Assembly: GCF_001941845.1 (NCBI RefSeq)
Contig: NZ_CP018870.1
Coordinates: 2,847,501 to 2,911,500 of the forward strand
Direction: 5' to 3'
DNA length: 64,000 nucleotides
DNA from: Streptomyces sp. TN58
GTDB taxonomy: Bacteria > Actinomycetota > Actinomycetes > Streptomycetales > Streptomycetaceae
Position numbers and translations under genes: made by a program
Notes under the pieces: generated by a model
Told to the model about the DNA's origin: nothing
The model's database searches: none
What the model saw: the letters and a program-made list of their open reading frames with translations, nothing else
Shown here: piece after piece, positions 36,377 through 44,020 of the stretch
Layout: each line of letters begins with the position of its first letter
Position numbering within the stretch: the stretch's first letter is position 1

Positions 36377-36634
36377 ATGGCACTACGGTTCATCGGGATT
36401 GATCCAGACACCGGGCAGCAGGGCTCCCCCACCGTATGGGTGGACGAGGAGAAGGGGGAGCTGGTGCTTCAGGGCTGGAAGCCAGACGAGAAGCTAGAGG
36501 CGGAGTGCGCGGCGTTCGAGGTCCCCGGGCACGCTCCGGGCATCCCGCCGCACGAAGCCGTGATTCGGATTCCGGCCCGTATGGTGCCGATGCTCAGGAA
36601 GGCGTGCGATGTCGCAGAACGAGCCGGGCTTTAA
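36377..36634 (+). CDS. Small conserved hypothetical protein of HTH/DUF6879 locus
   Basis: 85 residues from ATG 36377 with GGAGG 5 bases upstream. Sequence MALRFIGIDPDTGQQGSPTV is of a kind often found ahead of DUF6879 and HTH/DUF5753 genes in Streptomyces. Acidic, soluble, no membrane segment. The next gene starts inside its 3' end (26-base overlap), so the two are translationally coupled. Function unknown; its conserved context suggests a partner of the regulator two genes downstream. Confidence 0.75.
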   Translation: MALRFIGIDPDTGQQGSPTVWVDEEKGELVLQGWKPDEKLEAECAAFEVPGHAPGIPPHEAVIRIPARMVPMLRKACDVAERAGL

Positions 36635-37139
36635 CGAGCTGCTGGCCGCAGCCAAGCACTCGGCTGTGCACCTGGAGCTGCGCGACTCGTACGGCGTCGG
36701 GGATGAGGCCGAGGACTTCGAGACCTGGAAGCGGACGGGCCAACGCGACATCGACCCAGCGTCCGCTTACTGGGCACCGTGGGTTGATTTGATTCGCAGC
36801 ACGGTGACCCGAGGCGTGATCGTCCGCCGTGCCCGCGTCGTATCAGAACCGGTGACGGATTACATCCGGTACGAGCACGCCGGCACCGTGGTCAACGTCC
36901 ACGCCGGGGAGCAGGTCCGTTGGCTGCCCAGGCGGCAGGCTTCGGACATCGCGCTTCCCGGGAACGACTGCTGGGTGTTCGACGGAGAGATCGTGCTCTT
37001 CAACCACTTCTCCGGAGATGGCAACTGGTCTGAGCCTGGCTGGGAGGTTCGTTCCGAGCCCGCTGTGGCACGACTGGCCTCGACTGCGTTCGAGGCAGTC
37101 TGGGAGCGCGGCATCCCACACGAGAAGTACACGGTCTGA
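36609..37139 (+). CDS. DUF6879 family protein
   Basis: 176 residues from ATG 36609 (GGAAGG upstream). Characteristic pieces are HLELRDSYGVGDEAEDFETW, ITPxxAYW-like DPASAYWAPWVDLI, RGVIVRRARVVSEPVTDYIR and the C-terminal WERGIPHEKY. DUF6879 proteins are widespread beside Xre-type regulators of the DUF5753 class in Streptomyces and other actinomycetes; their biochemical role is not known. It overlaps the preceding gene and is 26 bases from the HTH gene, forming a three-gene unit. Confidence 0.82.
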   Translation: MSQNEPGFNELLAAAKHSAVHLELRDSYGVGDEAEDFETWKRTGQRDIDPASAYWAPWVDLIRSTVTRGVIVRRARVVSEPVTDYIRYEHAGTVVNVHAGEQVRWLPRRQASDIALPGNDCWVFDGEIVLFNHFSGDGNWSEPGWEVRSEPAVARLASTAFEAVWERGIPHEKYTV

Positions 37140-37165
37140 TCTGACGGAAAACGAAGAGCCCACTC

Positions 37166-38014
37166 ATGTCTGCGTCCCCCTCGTCCAGCGCCCAGGCCGC
37201 CCGTGAAGCCATCGCCGCCCGCCTGGGGGGCCTACGCAAAGACGCGGAGCTGACCGGGCATGAGTTGGCTCTTCGATGTGGCTGGAGTCCCGCGAAGTCG
37301 TCACGCATCGAGCGGGCCAAGACCCCTGCATCGGCCGCCGACATCCGCGCCTGGTGCAAAGCGTGCGGAGCAGAAGACCAGACAGACGACCTGATCGCGG
37401 CGAACCGGCAAGCCGACCAGATGTACGTCCACTGGCAGAAGCTGCACCGGCACGGCATGCGCCGGGCGCAGGAAGAGGTTGTCCCCCTCTACGAGCAGAC
37501 CCGCCACTTCCGCGTGTACTGCTCGAACGTGGTCCCGGGCATGCTCCAGACCGAGGCGTACGCGGCAGCTCTGCTATCGACCATTGCCGCCTTTCAAGGA
37601 ACCCCTGACGACTCGCAGACGGCGGCAGCATCCCGAATCGAACGCTCACGCGTGCTCCATGACGGCAGCCACCGCTTCGCTCTCCTGTTGGAAGAAACGG
37701 TGCTCCGCTATCGCATTGGCGACGCTGCCGCCATGGCTGGACAGCTCGGCTACCTGTTGGCTGTCATGGCGCTTCCGAACGTGAGCCTCGGGGTCATCCC
37801 TTTCACGGCCCAGCGGCGTGTCTGGCCCTTGGAAGCCTTCTATCTCTTCGACGGCCGCCAAGCGAGCGTGGAGCTGCTCACGGCCGCAGTGAACGTCACG
37901 GCGCCCAGCGAGGTTGCCACGTACGCCAAGGCGTTCTCAGAGCTGTCCAAGCTCGCTGTCTACGGTGCACCTGCCCGGGCTCTGATCTCGGATGCGATCA
38001 TGTCCCTCGGTTAG
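37166..38014 (+). CDS. Helix-turn-helix regulator with DUF5753 domain
   Basis: 282 residues. The N-terminal Xre-type HTH (about 15-70) has LRKDAELTGHELALRCGWSP and SKSSRIERAK-like recognition segments. The C-terminal DUF5753 domain (about 90-275) contains YEQTRHFRVYCSNVVPGMLQTEAYA and VIPFTAQRRVWPLEAFYLFD. Streptomyces regulators of this type commonly work with a small DUF397 partner; one is encoded at 38807. CGTGCAAG motifs upstream of this unit and directly downstream are candidate binding sites. It probably controls element genes. Confidence 0.9.
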   Translation: MSASPSSSAQAAREAIAARLGGLRKDAELTGHELALRCGWSPAKSSRIERAKTPASAADIRAWCKACGAEDQTDDLIAANRQADQMYVHWQKLHRHGMRRAQEEVVPLYEQTRHFRVYCSNVVPGMLQTEAYAAALLSTIAAFQGTPDDSQTAAASRIERSRVLHDGSHRFALLLEETVLRYRIGDAAAMAGQLGYLLAVMALPNVSLGVIPFTAQRRVWPLEAFYLFDGRQASVELLTAAVNVTAPSEVATYAKAFSELSKLAVYGAPARALISDAIMSLG

Positions 38015-38018
38015 TTCG

Positions 38019-38036
38019 CGTGCAAGCTCGTGCAAG
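38019..38036 (+). promoter_or_regulatory. Tandem CGTGCAAG motifs, copies 2 and 3
   Basis: Two CGTGCAAG copies starting at 38019 and 38029, exactly 10 bases apart and so on the same DNA face. They lie just after the HTH gene and before the next small genes. A TAGGGT -10-like box lies near 38066-38071. Confidence 0.45.
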
Positions 38037-38111
38037 ACCGTGGCCCGCTCCGTTCCCCGGTTTCTAGGGTCATTCCATCGACCTCGGAGGCGATCGGGAG
38101 GGCGCGGCGTG

Positions 38112-38312
38112 ATGAAGACGGAACCGAATCGGTGGCAGGAAGAGCCGGTGGTGCTGCCTATGCGGGCGGAGCGGCCCCGGCCTCGTCCCGTACCGGGTTG
38201 CCCGGAGTGCGCGCGGCTGGGCCAGCTTCGGAAGGCAGCGGGGCTGGAGGGCGACGGTGCGACGGTCGCGGACTGCAACATCCTGCTCCGGATGCACGGG
38301 ACCGGGCACTGA
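38112..38312 (+). CDS. Small Cys-containing conserved hypothetical protein
   Basis: 66 residues from ATG 38112; GTG 38109 is an alternative. The Cys-x2-Cys in GCPECARLGQLRKAA and a final DCNILLRMHGTGH could form a metal site. Similar small proteins (CPECxxL...D...LLxxH) occur in many Streptomyces regulatory clusters beside HTH/DUF5753 genes. The stop overlaps the next start (TGATG), so the two genes are coupled. Function unknown. Confidence 0.7.
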   Translation: MKTEPNRWQEEPVVLPMRAERPRPRPVPGCPECARLGQLRKAAGLEGDGATVADCNILLRMHGTGH

Positions 38313-38529
38313 TGGACATGCAGACGTGGAGAGATGCGAGAACGCAGGCCACGGATGCGGCGGAGTCCATACGCGCGGCTCTCGCCGCCGTGGGAGTGCC
38401 CGAGAGCGCCTGGTGCAGCGTCCGGCCTGTGGTGACACACAACGGGCATGCCTACGTGCACCTGGGCATGTCCGCGCTGATGCGGTCGAGCAGATCGCAG
38501 AGGCGCTGCGGGTGCCATCGGCTCCCTGA
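38312..38529 (+). pseudogene. Small hypothetical gene with one-base frameshift
   Basis: The frame opens at ATG 38312 (MDMQTWRDARTQATDAAESI) and is well-formed to about 38470 (AYVHLGM). Beyond that the same frame shows atypical codons (AGA, AGG) and runs to 38602. The +1 frame from 38473 reads RADAVEQIAEALRVPSAP and stops at 38529 with normal codon use and a sensible amphipathic helix. A one-base deletion near 38470 explains this. It could be a true mutation, a sequencing error or, less likely, programmed slippage. The intact product would be about 72 residues. Confidence 0.65.
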
Positions 38530-38806
38530 GCCGCTCACGGAATCCTGTCGCCGCCGCCCTCCCGGCGGGAGGCAGGTAGTCCCCCGATCGACAAGCCGTT
38601 GAGCAGAGACAGGACGTGTCTCGTCTGGGTTGACGTGCCCAGGCTCCGGCCCGGTCCGCCCCTTGACTGGGGTGCCGCCCTGGGCGGTGAGGGCAACCGC
38701 TTCGGACCCGGGGAAGCCGAAGCACCCATTGGAGACTTCCGTCCGTCGCGGGCGGGGGACGGCCGGCTTTCATCCGGCCGTACGGCAGATCAGGAAGGGC
38801 ACGACG
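38530..38806. other. Intergenic region before DUF397 gene
   Basis: 277 bases without a gene. A hairpin CGGCCGG (38760-38766) / CCGGCCG (38774-38780) sits about 27 bases before ATG 38807, just ahead of the ribosome site. No firm promoter. Confidence 0.35.
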
Positions 38807-39031
38807 ATGACCGACCTGTACGGGCTCCCCATCGAGGGAGCCGAGTTCTCGAAGGCATGCGGCGGCAGCACGCACCCGGACGGCGAGGCGTGCGTGACGC
38901 TCGCCAAGATCGGCCCGGACGCGTGGGCCATGGGTGACAGCAAGCGGCCGGACGCCGAGCCGCTGCGGTTCACCACGGCGGAGCTGGACGCGGCGGGCAT
39001 CGACCCCGCGCGGTTCGACCTCTCCGCCTGA
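38807..39031 (+). CDS. DUF397 family small protein
   Basis: 74 residues from ATG 38807 with AGGAAGGG upstream. It shows the DUF397 pattern: GAEFSKACGGSTHPDGEACV near the N-terminus, AMGDSKRPDAEPLRFT, then an end helix. DUF397 proteins pair with HTH/DUF5753 regulators such as the one at 37166, usually as an antagonist or co-factor. Here the two genes are separated by about 800 bases containing small genes. Confidence 0.85.
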   Translation: MTDLYGLPIEGAEFSKACGGSTHPDGEACVTLAKIGPDAWAMGDSKRPDAEPLRFTTAELDAAGIDPARFDLSA

Positions 39032-39111
39032 TCCCTGAGCACCACCTGACTGACGGCCCCGCCCACACGCCGACGGGCGGGGCCGTCGCCATTCCCCGAA
39101 ACGGAGCGGCA

Positions 39112-39579
39112 GTGCACCACCACGGTTACGCATGGGTCGGAGAGAAGAAGGCGTTCGACAACGAGAGCGTCCGGCGACCGCCGCCGGAGCACGCTCCGCC
39201 CGCGGGAATCGACGAGGCGTTGAGGGAGCGCTATCGCAATGCGGTGGCCGACTTCCCGGCAACGGGCGTTCCTCCGATTCAGACAGCTCACTGGCTGATG
39301 AAACCGGCCTCCATGGTGCGGGGCACATGGGGGGAACCGAAGGAAGCTGGGGAATGGCTCGGCCTCCAGTTGGCGGAGTTCGCACCACGGTTCGCATCGG
39401 AAGCGGATCGGGAGGTGACTCGGCTGGTCCTTGTGGTGAAGGCTGCGGTGGAACGGCTGACCTGGGGTGGGGACGTGTCCCTGGGGCACTACCTGAACGG
39501 AACCGTCTTTCATTCGGTCGCCCTGGTGACCTGTTCCCCGAACCGTTCCAGCCCCGAACTGCCCTGCCCGCTGAAGTAG
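39112..39579 (+). CDS. Hypothetical protein of the integrated element
   Basis: 155 residues from GTG 39112 with GGAG upstream. I do not recognise the family. It is soluble and mostly helical, with a His-rich start (MHHHGYAWVGEKKAFDNESV) and a WLGLQLAEFAPRFASEADRE segment. It is the last plus-strand gene of the left arm and converges on the ATPase gene with a terminator between. It may be an effector or a regulator; nothing visible decides. Confidence 0.6.
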   Translation: MHHHGYAWVGEKKAFDNESVRRPPPEHAPPAGIDEALRERYRNAVADFPATGVPPIQTAHWLMKPASMVRGTWGEPKEAGEWLGLQLAEFAPRFASEADREVTRLVLVVKAAVERLTWGGDVSLGHYLNGTVFHSVALVTCSPNRSSPELPCPLK

Positions 39580-39594
39580 TCGAAGCAACGAAAG

Positions 39595-39620
39595 AAGCCC
39601 CGGCCGATTGGCCGGGGCTT
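39595..39620. terminator. Bidirectional terminator in element
   Basis: 11-bp perfect stem AAGCCCCGGCC / GGCCGGGGCTT with loop GATT, between converging genes; A-rich on the left and T-containing on the right. Confidence 0.85.
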
Positions 39621-39639
39621 GATTCGTTTGGTGGACCGT

Positions 39640-40992
39640 TCACAGCAGCGCGCGGAAGGGGTTGGAAGCGAGAACGGGCACGGCAGGCCGATTCGCCGGC
39701 ACCAGTTCCTTGGCTTGCTTGGCGGCCGGGCGGTAGGTGTCCAGTCGGACGACCGGGGCCCGGTTCTCCTCACGCTCCGCGCTGGCCGGCTGCGGCACAG
39801 CGTCACCGGAGCTGTCACCGGGGAGCGTGAAGACGGTGGCCGGGCGCCCGGTCTTCCCCGAACGATCCACGGTGACGACGATGCCGGGCAATGCCTTGAC
39901 CTCTTCGGCGGTGGCTCCCACGTAGGGCAGGATCTGAGAAGAGGTGGCCTGACCGCCGTGCAACTCGATCCGGGCCCGGACCTTCTCTGTCAGGCTGAGC
40001 GGTTGCCGCTTCATCTTGGGAGCGTTGGCCCCCTTGGTGATCCGGACCGCGTCCTGGACAGAGCGGCGTACGAGGGTGAATGCGGCCGACAGGATCTCTT
40101 CCGTGACGGTCTCGGAGCACTCGGACGCCGCCAGGCAGGCCGCTACCCGAAGGGTTTGTTCGGCCGTTCTCTCGATGAACACCGCCTGTGCTTCGGGCAG
40201 GGTCTCACCCAGGATGCGGGCATAGCGGCGGACGATCCGCCACAGCGGCCGTGCGTCCTCGGAGAGTGTGATCACCCGGGGTCGGGCGGTAGCCCAGCCG
40301 TATGCGTCGGACAGTTCGGAACCGTCCACCTTCGGCAGACTGATCCGGTCATCGTCCAGCATCGGAACCGACCCGAGCAGGAAGGGCAGGATGCGGTTGT
40401 ACGACCCTCCGGCCGCCTCCGACTCCCCAACGTACTTGGCCCAGTCAGACGGGGTGATGTGCGAATGGAGAACCATCGCAGGGTCGCGCACTTCCTGCGC
40501 TTCATCCTTGGTCGTGTTCCGGACCGTTGCGCCGTCCCAGGCCGCGCGTAGCTTGGTGGTGAACGACGGATCGCGCTTGACCCGCTTCAAGACCTCCGTC
40601 CATTCCTCCTCCACCACCAGGGCCCGGACGTCGCGGCCGTGCTCCGTCTCGGCGGTCGCTTCCTGTTGCTCCCACAGGTGATTGACCAGACTGGCCCCGG
40701 ACGTGATCCCGGATGTGGTGTGCGTGGCAAGGAAGCGTCCCAGGGAGCCGTCCAGAACCTGAATCGCCGCCCGCAGGGCGGTCCCCTTCCCCCTTCCCGT
40801 ACCGGCGCAGAGCGCGGACCAGACCAGCACGGGCCTTCTGCTGCCACGCGACGACACCTTGACCGTTCCACCGATCGCGGCCGACCACATTGACAGGGCC
40901 GCCACGTACACCCCCAGCGGGTCCGTCTCCAGGAATGGGGTGATCTTTCGGACCGCGCGACCGATGGGACCGTACAGAACGGGGATGCTCAT
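39640..40992 (-). CDS. P-loop ATPase, possibly primase/helicase-like (DUF3987-type) replication protein
   Basis: 450 residues from ATG 40992 (GAGG a few bases upstream). A Walker A-like CAGTGRGKGTALRAA sits near residues 62-76, preceded by YVAALSMWSAAIGGTVKVSS. A Walker B-like VRALVVEEEWTEVL follows at about 120-135. The later region (SETVTEEILSAAFTLVRRSV; KVRARIELHGGQATSSQILP) looks like a C-terminal helical and winged-helix part. The fold resembles DUF3987/YfjI-type proteins found in phages and integrative elements and thought to act in replication. There is no separate primase in the element, so this is the likeliest replication gene, by inference. Confidence 0.65.
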   Translation of the reverse strand: MSIPVLYGPIGRAVRKITPFLETDPLGVYVAALSMWSAAIGGTVKVSSRGSRRPVLVWSALCAGTGRGKGTALRAAIQVLDGSLGRFLATHTTSGITSGASLVNHLWEQQEATAETEHGRDVRALVVEEEWTEVLKRVKRDPSFTTKLRAAWDGATVRNTTKDEAQEVRDPAMVLHSHITPSDWAKYVGESEAAGGSYNRILPFLLGSVPMLDDDRISLPKVDGSELSDAYGWATARPRVITLSEDARPLWRIVRRYARILGETLPEAQAVFIERTAEQTLRVAACLAASECSETVTEEILSAAFTLVRRSVQDAVRITKGANAPKMKRQPLSLTEKVRARIELHGGQATSSQILPYVGATAEEVKALPGIVVTVDRSGKTGRPATVFTLPGDSSGDAVPQPASAEREENRAPVVRLDTYRPAAKQAKELVPANRPAVPVLASNPFRALL

Positions 40993-41041
40993 GCTGCCTC
41001 TATCTCAAGGAGTGTTAGTTGGGTGGCCAGTGGCCGGGGTG

Positions 41042-41064
41042 GCCGGGCGCACTCGACGCCCGGC
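41042..41064 (-). terminator. Hairpin after BRCT/Lsr2-type gene
   Basis: 8-bp stem GCCGGGCG / CGCCCGGC with a 7-base loop, 17 bases beyond the stop of the minus-strand gene at 41081. Confidence 0.6.
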
Positions 41065-41080
41065 ACAGTGAGGGCGGCGT

Positions 41081-41815
41081 TCAGGCCGCTACTGCTTTCC
41101 CCTGCGCAGGAGTCCGGTTGGCCAGCTCGTACGCGTGACGGACGTTCAGCGGGACACGCCCCTGAGCGGAAAGGTTCGGCCACCCGTTCTCGCGCGCCCA
41201 GCGACGGATCAGCCGGTTCCGCTCCCGCGTGCTCATCCCCGAACGGTCCACCTTCGCCGGCTCGGGAAGCGGGTCACCACCAACCAACTCACCAGCACAG
41301 ACAGCGTCCTTGAACCGTCCAGGAGCCCGGACGTCCATGCAGGGGACGCCGTGCTCGGCAGCGTCCCGCAGCTTCGTGGCGTTGCGGTCCCCACCTTCAC
41401 CGACGATCAGCAGGACCGTGCTGTCATCGGCACGGCCAACCACCTCGTAGCCCAGGTTCCGCACCGCCTCACGCGCCGTCTCCCAGTCGTAGCCCGGAAC
41501 CTCCCCCCCCCCCCCCCCGATCATCACGGACCGCACAGCGTCAGACTCCACCGCTCCCTCAGCCACGTCGTCGCGCTCCGACCCGACAGGCACCACATCG
41601 GCCAGCGCCACGGGGTCAGGGTCGGCCGCGCCGTCTTCCGGCGACCCAAGGGCATCCACCAGGTACAACCCGAACGACTCGGCGTGAGATCCGCAGAGGT
41701 CCCACGTACGCACTCCCAGGGCCAGCGTGTCTGTGGCCTCTTCCTCGCTCCCATCCTTCGCCAGATGGGCGTCACAAAGCGTCTTGAGAACGGGGATGAG
41801 AACCGTCTTACGCAT
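41081..41815 (-). CDS. BRCT-domain plus Lsr2-type DNA-binding protein with poly-G tract
   Basis: 244 residues from ATG 41815 (AAAGGATT ribosome site). There are three parts: an N-terminal helical region, about 1-60 (KTLCDAHLAKDGSEEEATDT), a BRCT-like domain at about 108-162 (DWETAREAVRNLGYEVVGRA, HGVPCMDV) and an Lsr2-type C-terminal DNA-binding module at 195-232 (STRERNRLIRRWARENGWPN). Residues 100-104 are Gly from an uninterrupted run of 16 G (41503-41518 on the plus strand as C). Lsr2 proteins silence foreign, AT-rich DNA. A phage-borne version could counter or recruit host silencing. Slippage in the tract would cut off the BRCT and DNA-binding parts. Confidence 0.78.
   Translation of the reverse strand: MRKTVLIPVLKTLCDAHLAKDGSEEEATDTLALGVRTWDLCGSHAESFGLYLVDALGSPEDGAADPDPVALADVVPVGSERDDVAEGAVESDAVRSVMIGGGGGEVPGYDWETAREAVRNLGYEVVGRADDSTVLLIVGEGGDRNATKLRDAAEHGVPCMDVRAPGRFKDAVCAGELVGGDPLPEPAKVDRSGMSTRERNRLIRRWARENGWPNLSAQGRVPLNVRHAYELANRTPAQGKAVAA
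41503..41518 (-). repeat. Homopolymeric (G)16 tract inside coding sequence
   Basis: Sixteen consecutive C on the plus strand, encoding five Gly and the first base of Glu in the BRCT/Lsr2-type gene. It keeps the frame only at 16 +/- 3n bases. It is either a slippage hot spot or a length-calling error. Confidence 0.9.
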
Positions 41816-42053
41816 GACGTGAGAATCCTTTGATTCGGGGCCGATGAGGCATGGAGTCGATGAGCCGGAGCGCTGCTCTTGCGGCTGCCGCACTCACCGG
41901 TGCGACGTGATCAACCCTGCCAATTCCCTATCACGGAATGATAACGAACAGATTTCGAGTCAATTACTCTCATGAATGCAATTACCGGGGTAATGCCTGA
42001 TTAGAAAGAAGTGGGGACCGCCCGGGGCGCCTTCCTTCCATCACGTTTGCCAA
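41816..42053. other. AT-rich promoter region in element
   Basis: About 240 bases, the least GC-rich stretch in the window (41930-42050). It contains an imperfect palindrome GCAATTACC (41978-41986) / GGTAATGC (41989-41996), possibly an operator for the BRCT/Lsr2-type gene. AT-rich DNA is also the preferred Lsr2 target. Confidence 0.4.
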
Positions 42054-42299
42054 TCAAAATATGGAGCAGAACGGGCCGTTATCCCTCCCCTTCCCGCAGG
42101 TGAAGCAGCTCCCCGACTCGTGCATCAACCCGTCACCCCAGGGGCGCTCCTGACCCGTCAGCTGCCACCCAATGTGAACGGCAAGCTCCTGCACACACTC
42201 GGAGCACTGTGGATCTGACCAGGGACATTCGACCCCGGGGCGGTGCTTGCCGTCGTGGGTGACGGCGGCACCGGCCTTGGCTGCCCGGCGTGCGCTCAC
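42054..42299 (-). CDS. Small zinc-ribbon-like protein of the element
   Basis: 81 residues from GTG 42299, overlapping the stop of the upstream terminase-like gene by four bases. Cys residues are spaced as CPWSDPQCSEC and SCFTCGKG with a last Cys near the end, suggesting one or two zinc sites. The N-terminus is basic (MSARRAAKAGAAV). Unknown function; small Cys-rich proteins of this kind are common in actinophages. Confidence 0.65.
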   Translation of the reverse strand: MSARRAAKAGAAVTHDGKHRPGVECPWSDPQCSECVQELAVHIGWQLTGQERPWGDGLMHESGSCFTCGKGRDNGPFCSIF

Positions 42300-42646
42300 T
42301 GGGCATCACCGCCGCTCTGAAACGTCCAGCCGAGCCGCTTCATGCCGTCTGCGGTCAGCCCGAGAGCCGTAGCCAGATGCCGGAATTCCATCTGATGGTT
42401 GGCATTAGCTGAGCCGTCCAGGATCTTCCCGAAATAGGTCAGCATCGCGGCCACGGTGGGGATGAACGACTCATCCCACATCGCGGCCTGGGGAGCCTCC
42501 CACCATTGCCGCCACTGGGAGCGCTCGGAATTTGACCATTCCCGATTAGTAGGCAGATCGGGAACTGGTAGGCCGTGGTCCCACGGCAGCTCTATCAAAC
42601 CCTTGAAACGGGAGTATGGGGAATTGGGGTTACGCATCTTCGGCAT
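42296..42646 (-). CDS. Terminase small subunit-like protein
   Basis: 116 residues from ATG 42646 (GGAGG 8-9 bases upstream). The pattern SNSERSQWRQWWEAPQAAMW, then an SFIPTVAAMLTYFGK helix, and LATALGLTADGMKRLGWTF at the end matches the small-terminase family common in actinophages (W-x2-W..TPQAxMW...LGLTxxxxxxxRW). Such proteins recognise phage DNA for packaging. No large terminase gene is visible in the element, so redirecting a helper's packaging motor is the attractive reading. Confidence in the family is moderate. Confidence 0.6.
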   Translation of the reverse strand: MPKMRNPNSPYSRFKGLIELPWDHGLPVPDLPTNREWSNSERSQWRQWWEAPQAAMWDESFIPTVAAMLTYFGKILDGSANANHQMEFRHLATALGLTADGMKRLGWTFQSGGDAQ

Positions 42647-42696
42647 GGGGGCGACCTCCAGGAGTGATGGCCGGCAGAGCGGAGAGTGAACGGAAC

Positions 42697-42724
42697 GGGC
42701 CCCTGCCTGTGCTGGCAGGGGCCC
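42697..42724 (-). terminator. Terminator after capsid gene
   Basis: 11-bp stem GGGCCCCTGCC / GGCAGGGGCCC with a 6-base loop, 16 bases downstream of the capsid stop on the minus strand. Confidence 0.8.
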
Positions 42725-42740
42725 CGGACGGTTCGGGCGA

Positions 42741-43655
42741 TCAGGCTGCGGTGGGCCATTCGACGGCGGCCTTGACGATGCCCTTCGTCGGCTTGGACTC
42801 ATCAAAGGTGCTGTCCGCCTTCTTGGTGTCCAGCTCGGGGTACCGCACGATCTTGCCGCCGTACAGGTGAAGGGTGTCGATGTAGTCGGCCCGGTACTTC
42901 TCCGACTGGCCCTCACGGAAGCCCGAGAACTGGGAAGCGTAGGTGGCAAAGTCCTTATGTCCAGCCACGATGTCCACGCCCGCAGGCATCGCCGTGGTGC
43001 TCAGGATCGTGAAGCCCGCCAGACGCGCCACAACACCGTTCGCAGTCACGCCACCGTCGCCGTAGGCAGCAGCGTTGGCGACGGCCGGAAGTTCCACGAG
43101 GTAGCGCTTCACGCGAGGCGAGACGACGACGTACCGGCCCGCTGGGATGTCGTTGTCGTCCAGGGCCAGCATCATGTCCAGGATCGTGCTGTAGAGGCTC
43201 TGTGGGATGTTGGCTGCGGTCGGCTGGACGTTGGGGAGAGCCGTGGCGCCGTTGGCGATGATGCCGCCCATGAACGTATCGGCCTCCCGGGCAAGGGCGC
43301 GGATCATCTGCTGGTTGATCGGGGAGTCAAGGCCCGAAATGGTGAGCTGGACTCGCTCGGCGTCCTCCACGAGCACCTGGAGATATTTCGCCTCAGTGAT
43401 CGGGAGCTTCTGATCCACGGTCTCCGGGCGCTGCGCCGTCATGCCATCGGGAACCTTGTAGTCCCCGACCGAGGGTCGCAGAAGCGAGTTGATGTGGACC
43501 ACATCACCCTTCTTCCGGATCTCACCCTCGTACTTGTTATTCGAGACGATCGGGGAAGCCCAAACAAGCAGCGGATCAAACTGAGTCAGCAGGTCGGCGT
43601 CCCAAATCTCGGGGACGAAGGTGTGAGTGGAAGCATTCTGGTAGGCAAAGGTCAT
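42741..43655 (-). CDS. Phage major capsid protein (HK97/P22 coat-like fold)
   Basis: 304 residues, MTFAYQNASTHTFVPEIWDA start. Typical of actinophage major capsid proteins of this size: VPEIWDADLLTQF, YEGEIRKKGDVVHINSLLRP, LPITEAKYLQVLVEDAERVQ, LAREADTFMGGIIANGA, and the C-terminal beta part with RVKRYLVELPAVANA and AGHKDFATYASQF. It would form the icosahedral shell. An upstream scaffold-like gene with a 14-base gap supports a working assembly pair. Absence of a portal, protease and tail genes is notable. Confidence 0.9.
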   Translation of the reverse strand: MTFAYQNASTHTFVPEIWDADLLTQFDPLLVWASPIVSNNKYEGEIRKKGDVVHINSLLRPSVGDYKVPDGMTAQRPETVDQKLPITEAKYLQVLVEDAERVQLTISGLDSPINQQMIRALAREADTFMGGIIANGATALPNVQPTAANIPQSLYSTILDMMLALDDNDIPAGRYVVVSPRVKRYLVELPAVANAAAYGDGGVTANGVVARLAGFTILSTTAMPAGVDIVAGHKDFATYASQFSGFREGQSEKYRADYIDTLHLYGGKIVRYPELDTKKADSTFDESKPTKGIVKAAVEWPTAA

Positions 43656-43669
43656 ATAGGTACTCCTGG

Positions 43670-44020
43670 TTAGCGCTTACGGACATCAAGAGAAGGGCGT
43701 CGGACCGCAGGCGGGTCGTATCGGTTGTAGCCAGCTCCAGCGATCGGAGCGAACTTTGGCTCCTGGGCCGCTGCGAGCGGAGCCAGGGCCTTGCCGATTG
43801 CCTCGGCCGATGGATTTCCGTTCTCATCAAGGAGCTTGGAAGTATCCAGATAGTCGGTGAAACCGTCACCGAGCTTGATACCGGCCTGGGCGGCCTGGAT
43901 CCTGACTTCGGCCTTGGCAAGCCTGGTTGCGTACTCGCGCTGCACCTCGGCCCGGACCGCTTCGGAACCGTCGGCCGGCACCTGGGCTGAAGAATGGGAA
44001 TCAGTCTGTGGGTCGCTCAC
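43670..44020 (-). CDS. Scaffold-like protein
   Basis: 116 residues from GTG 44020, chosen because AGGAGG lies 8 bases upstream; GTG 44029 overlaps that site. It has an acidic/Ser-rich start, a helical stretch AEVQREYATRLAKAEVRIQA (about 25-45) and a flexible C-terminus ending in basic RRPSLDVRKR. Size, helix content and a position immediately before the capsid gene are those of phage scaffolding proteins (DUF4355-like). The basic C-terminus may bind the shell interior. Confidence 0.68.
   Translation of the reverse strand: MSDPQTDSHSSAQVPADGSEAVRAEVQREYATRLAKAEVRIQAAQAGIKLGDGFTDYLDTSKLLDENGNPSAEAIGKALAPLAAAQEPKFAPIAGAGYNRYDPPAVRRPSLDVRKR

Noticed and set aside
38470..38529. Programmed frameshift
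   Set aside because: No slippery heptamer or downstream pseudoknot is evident; a one-base deletion is simpler.
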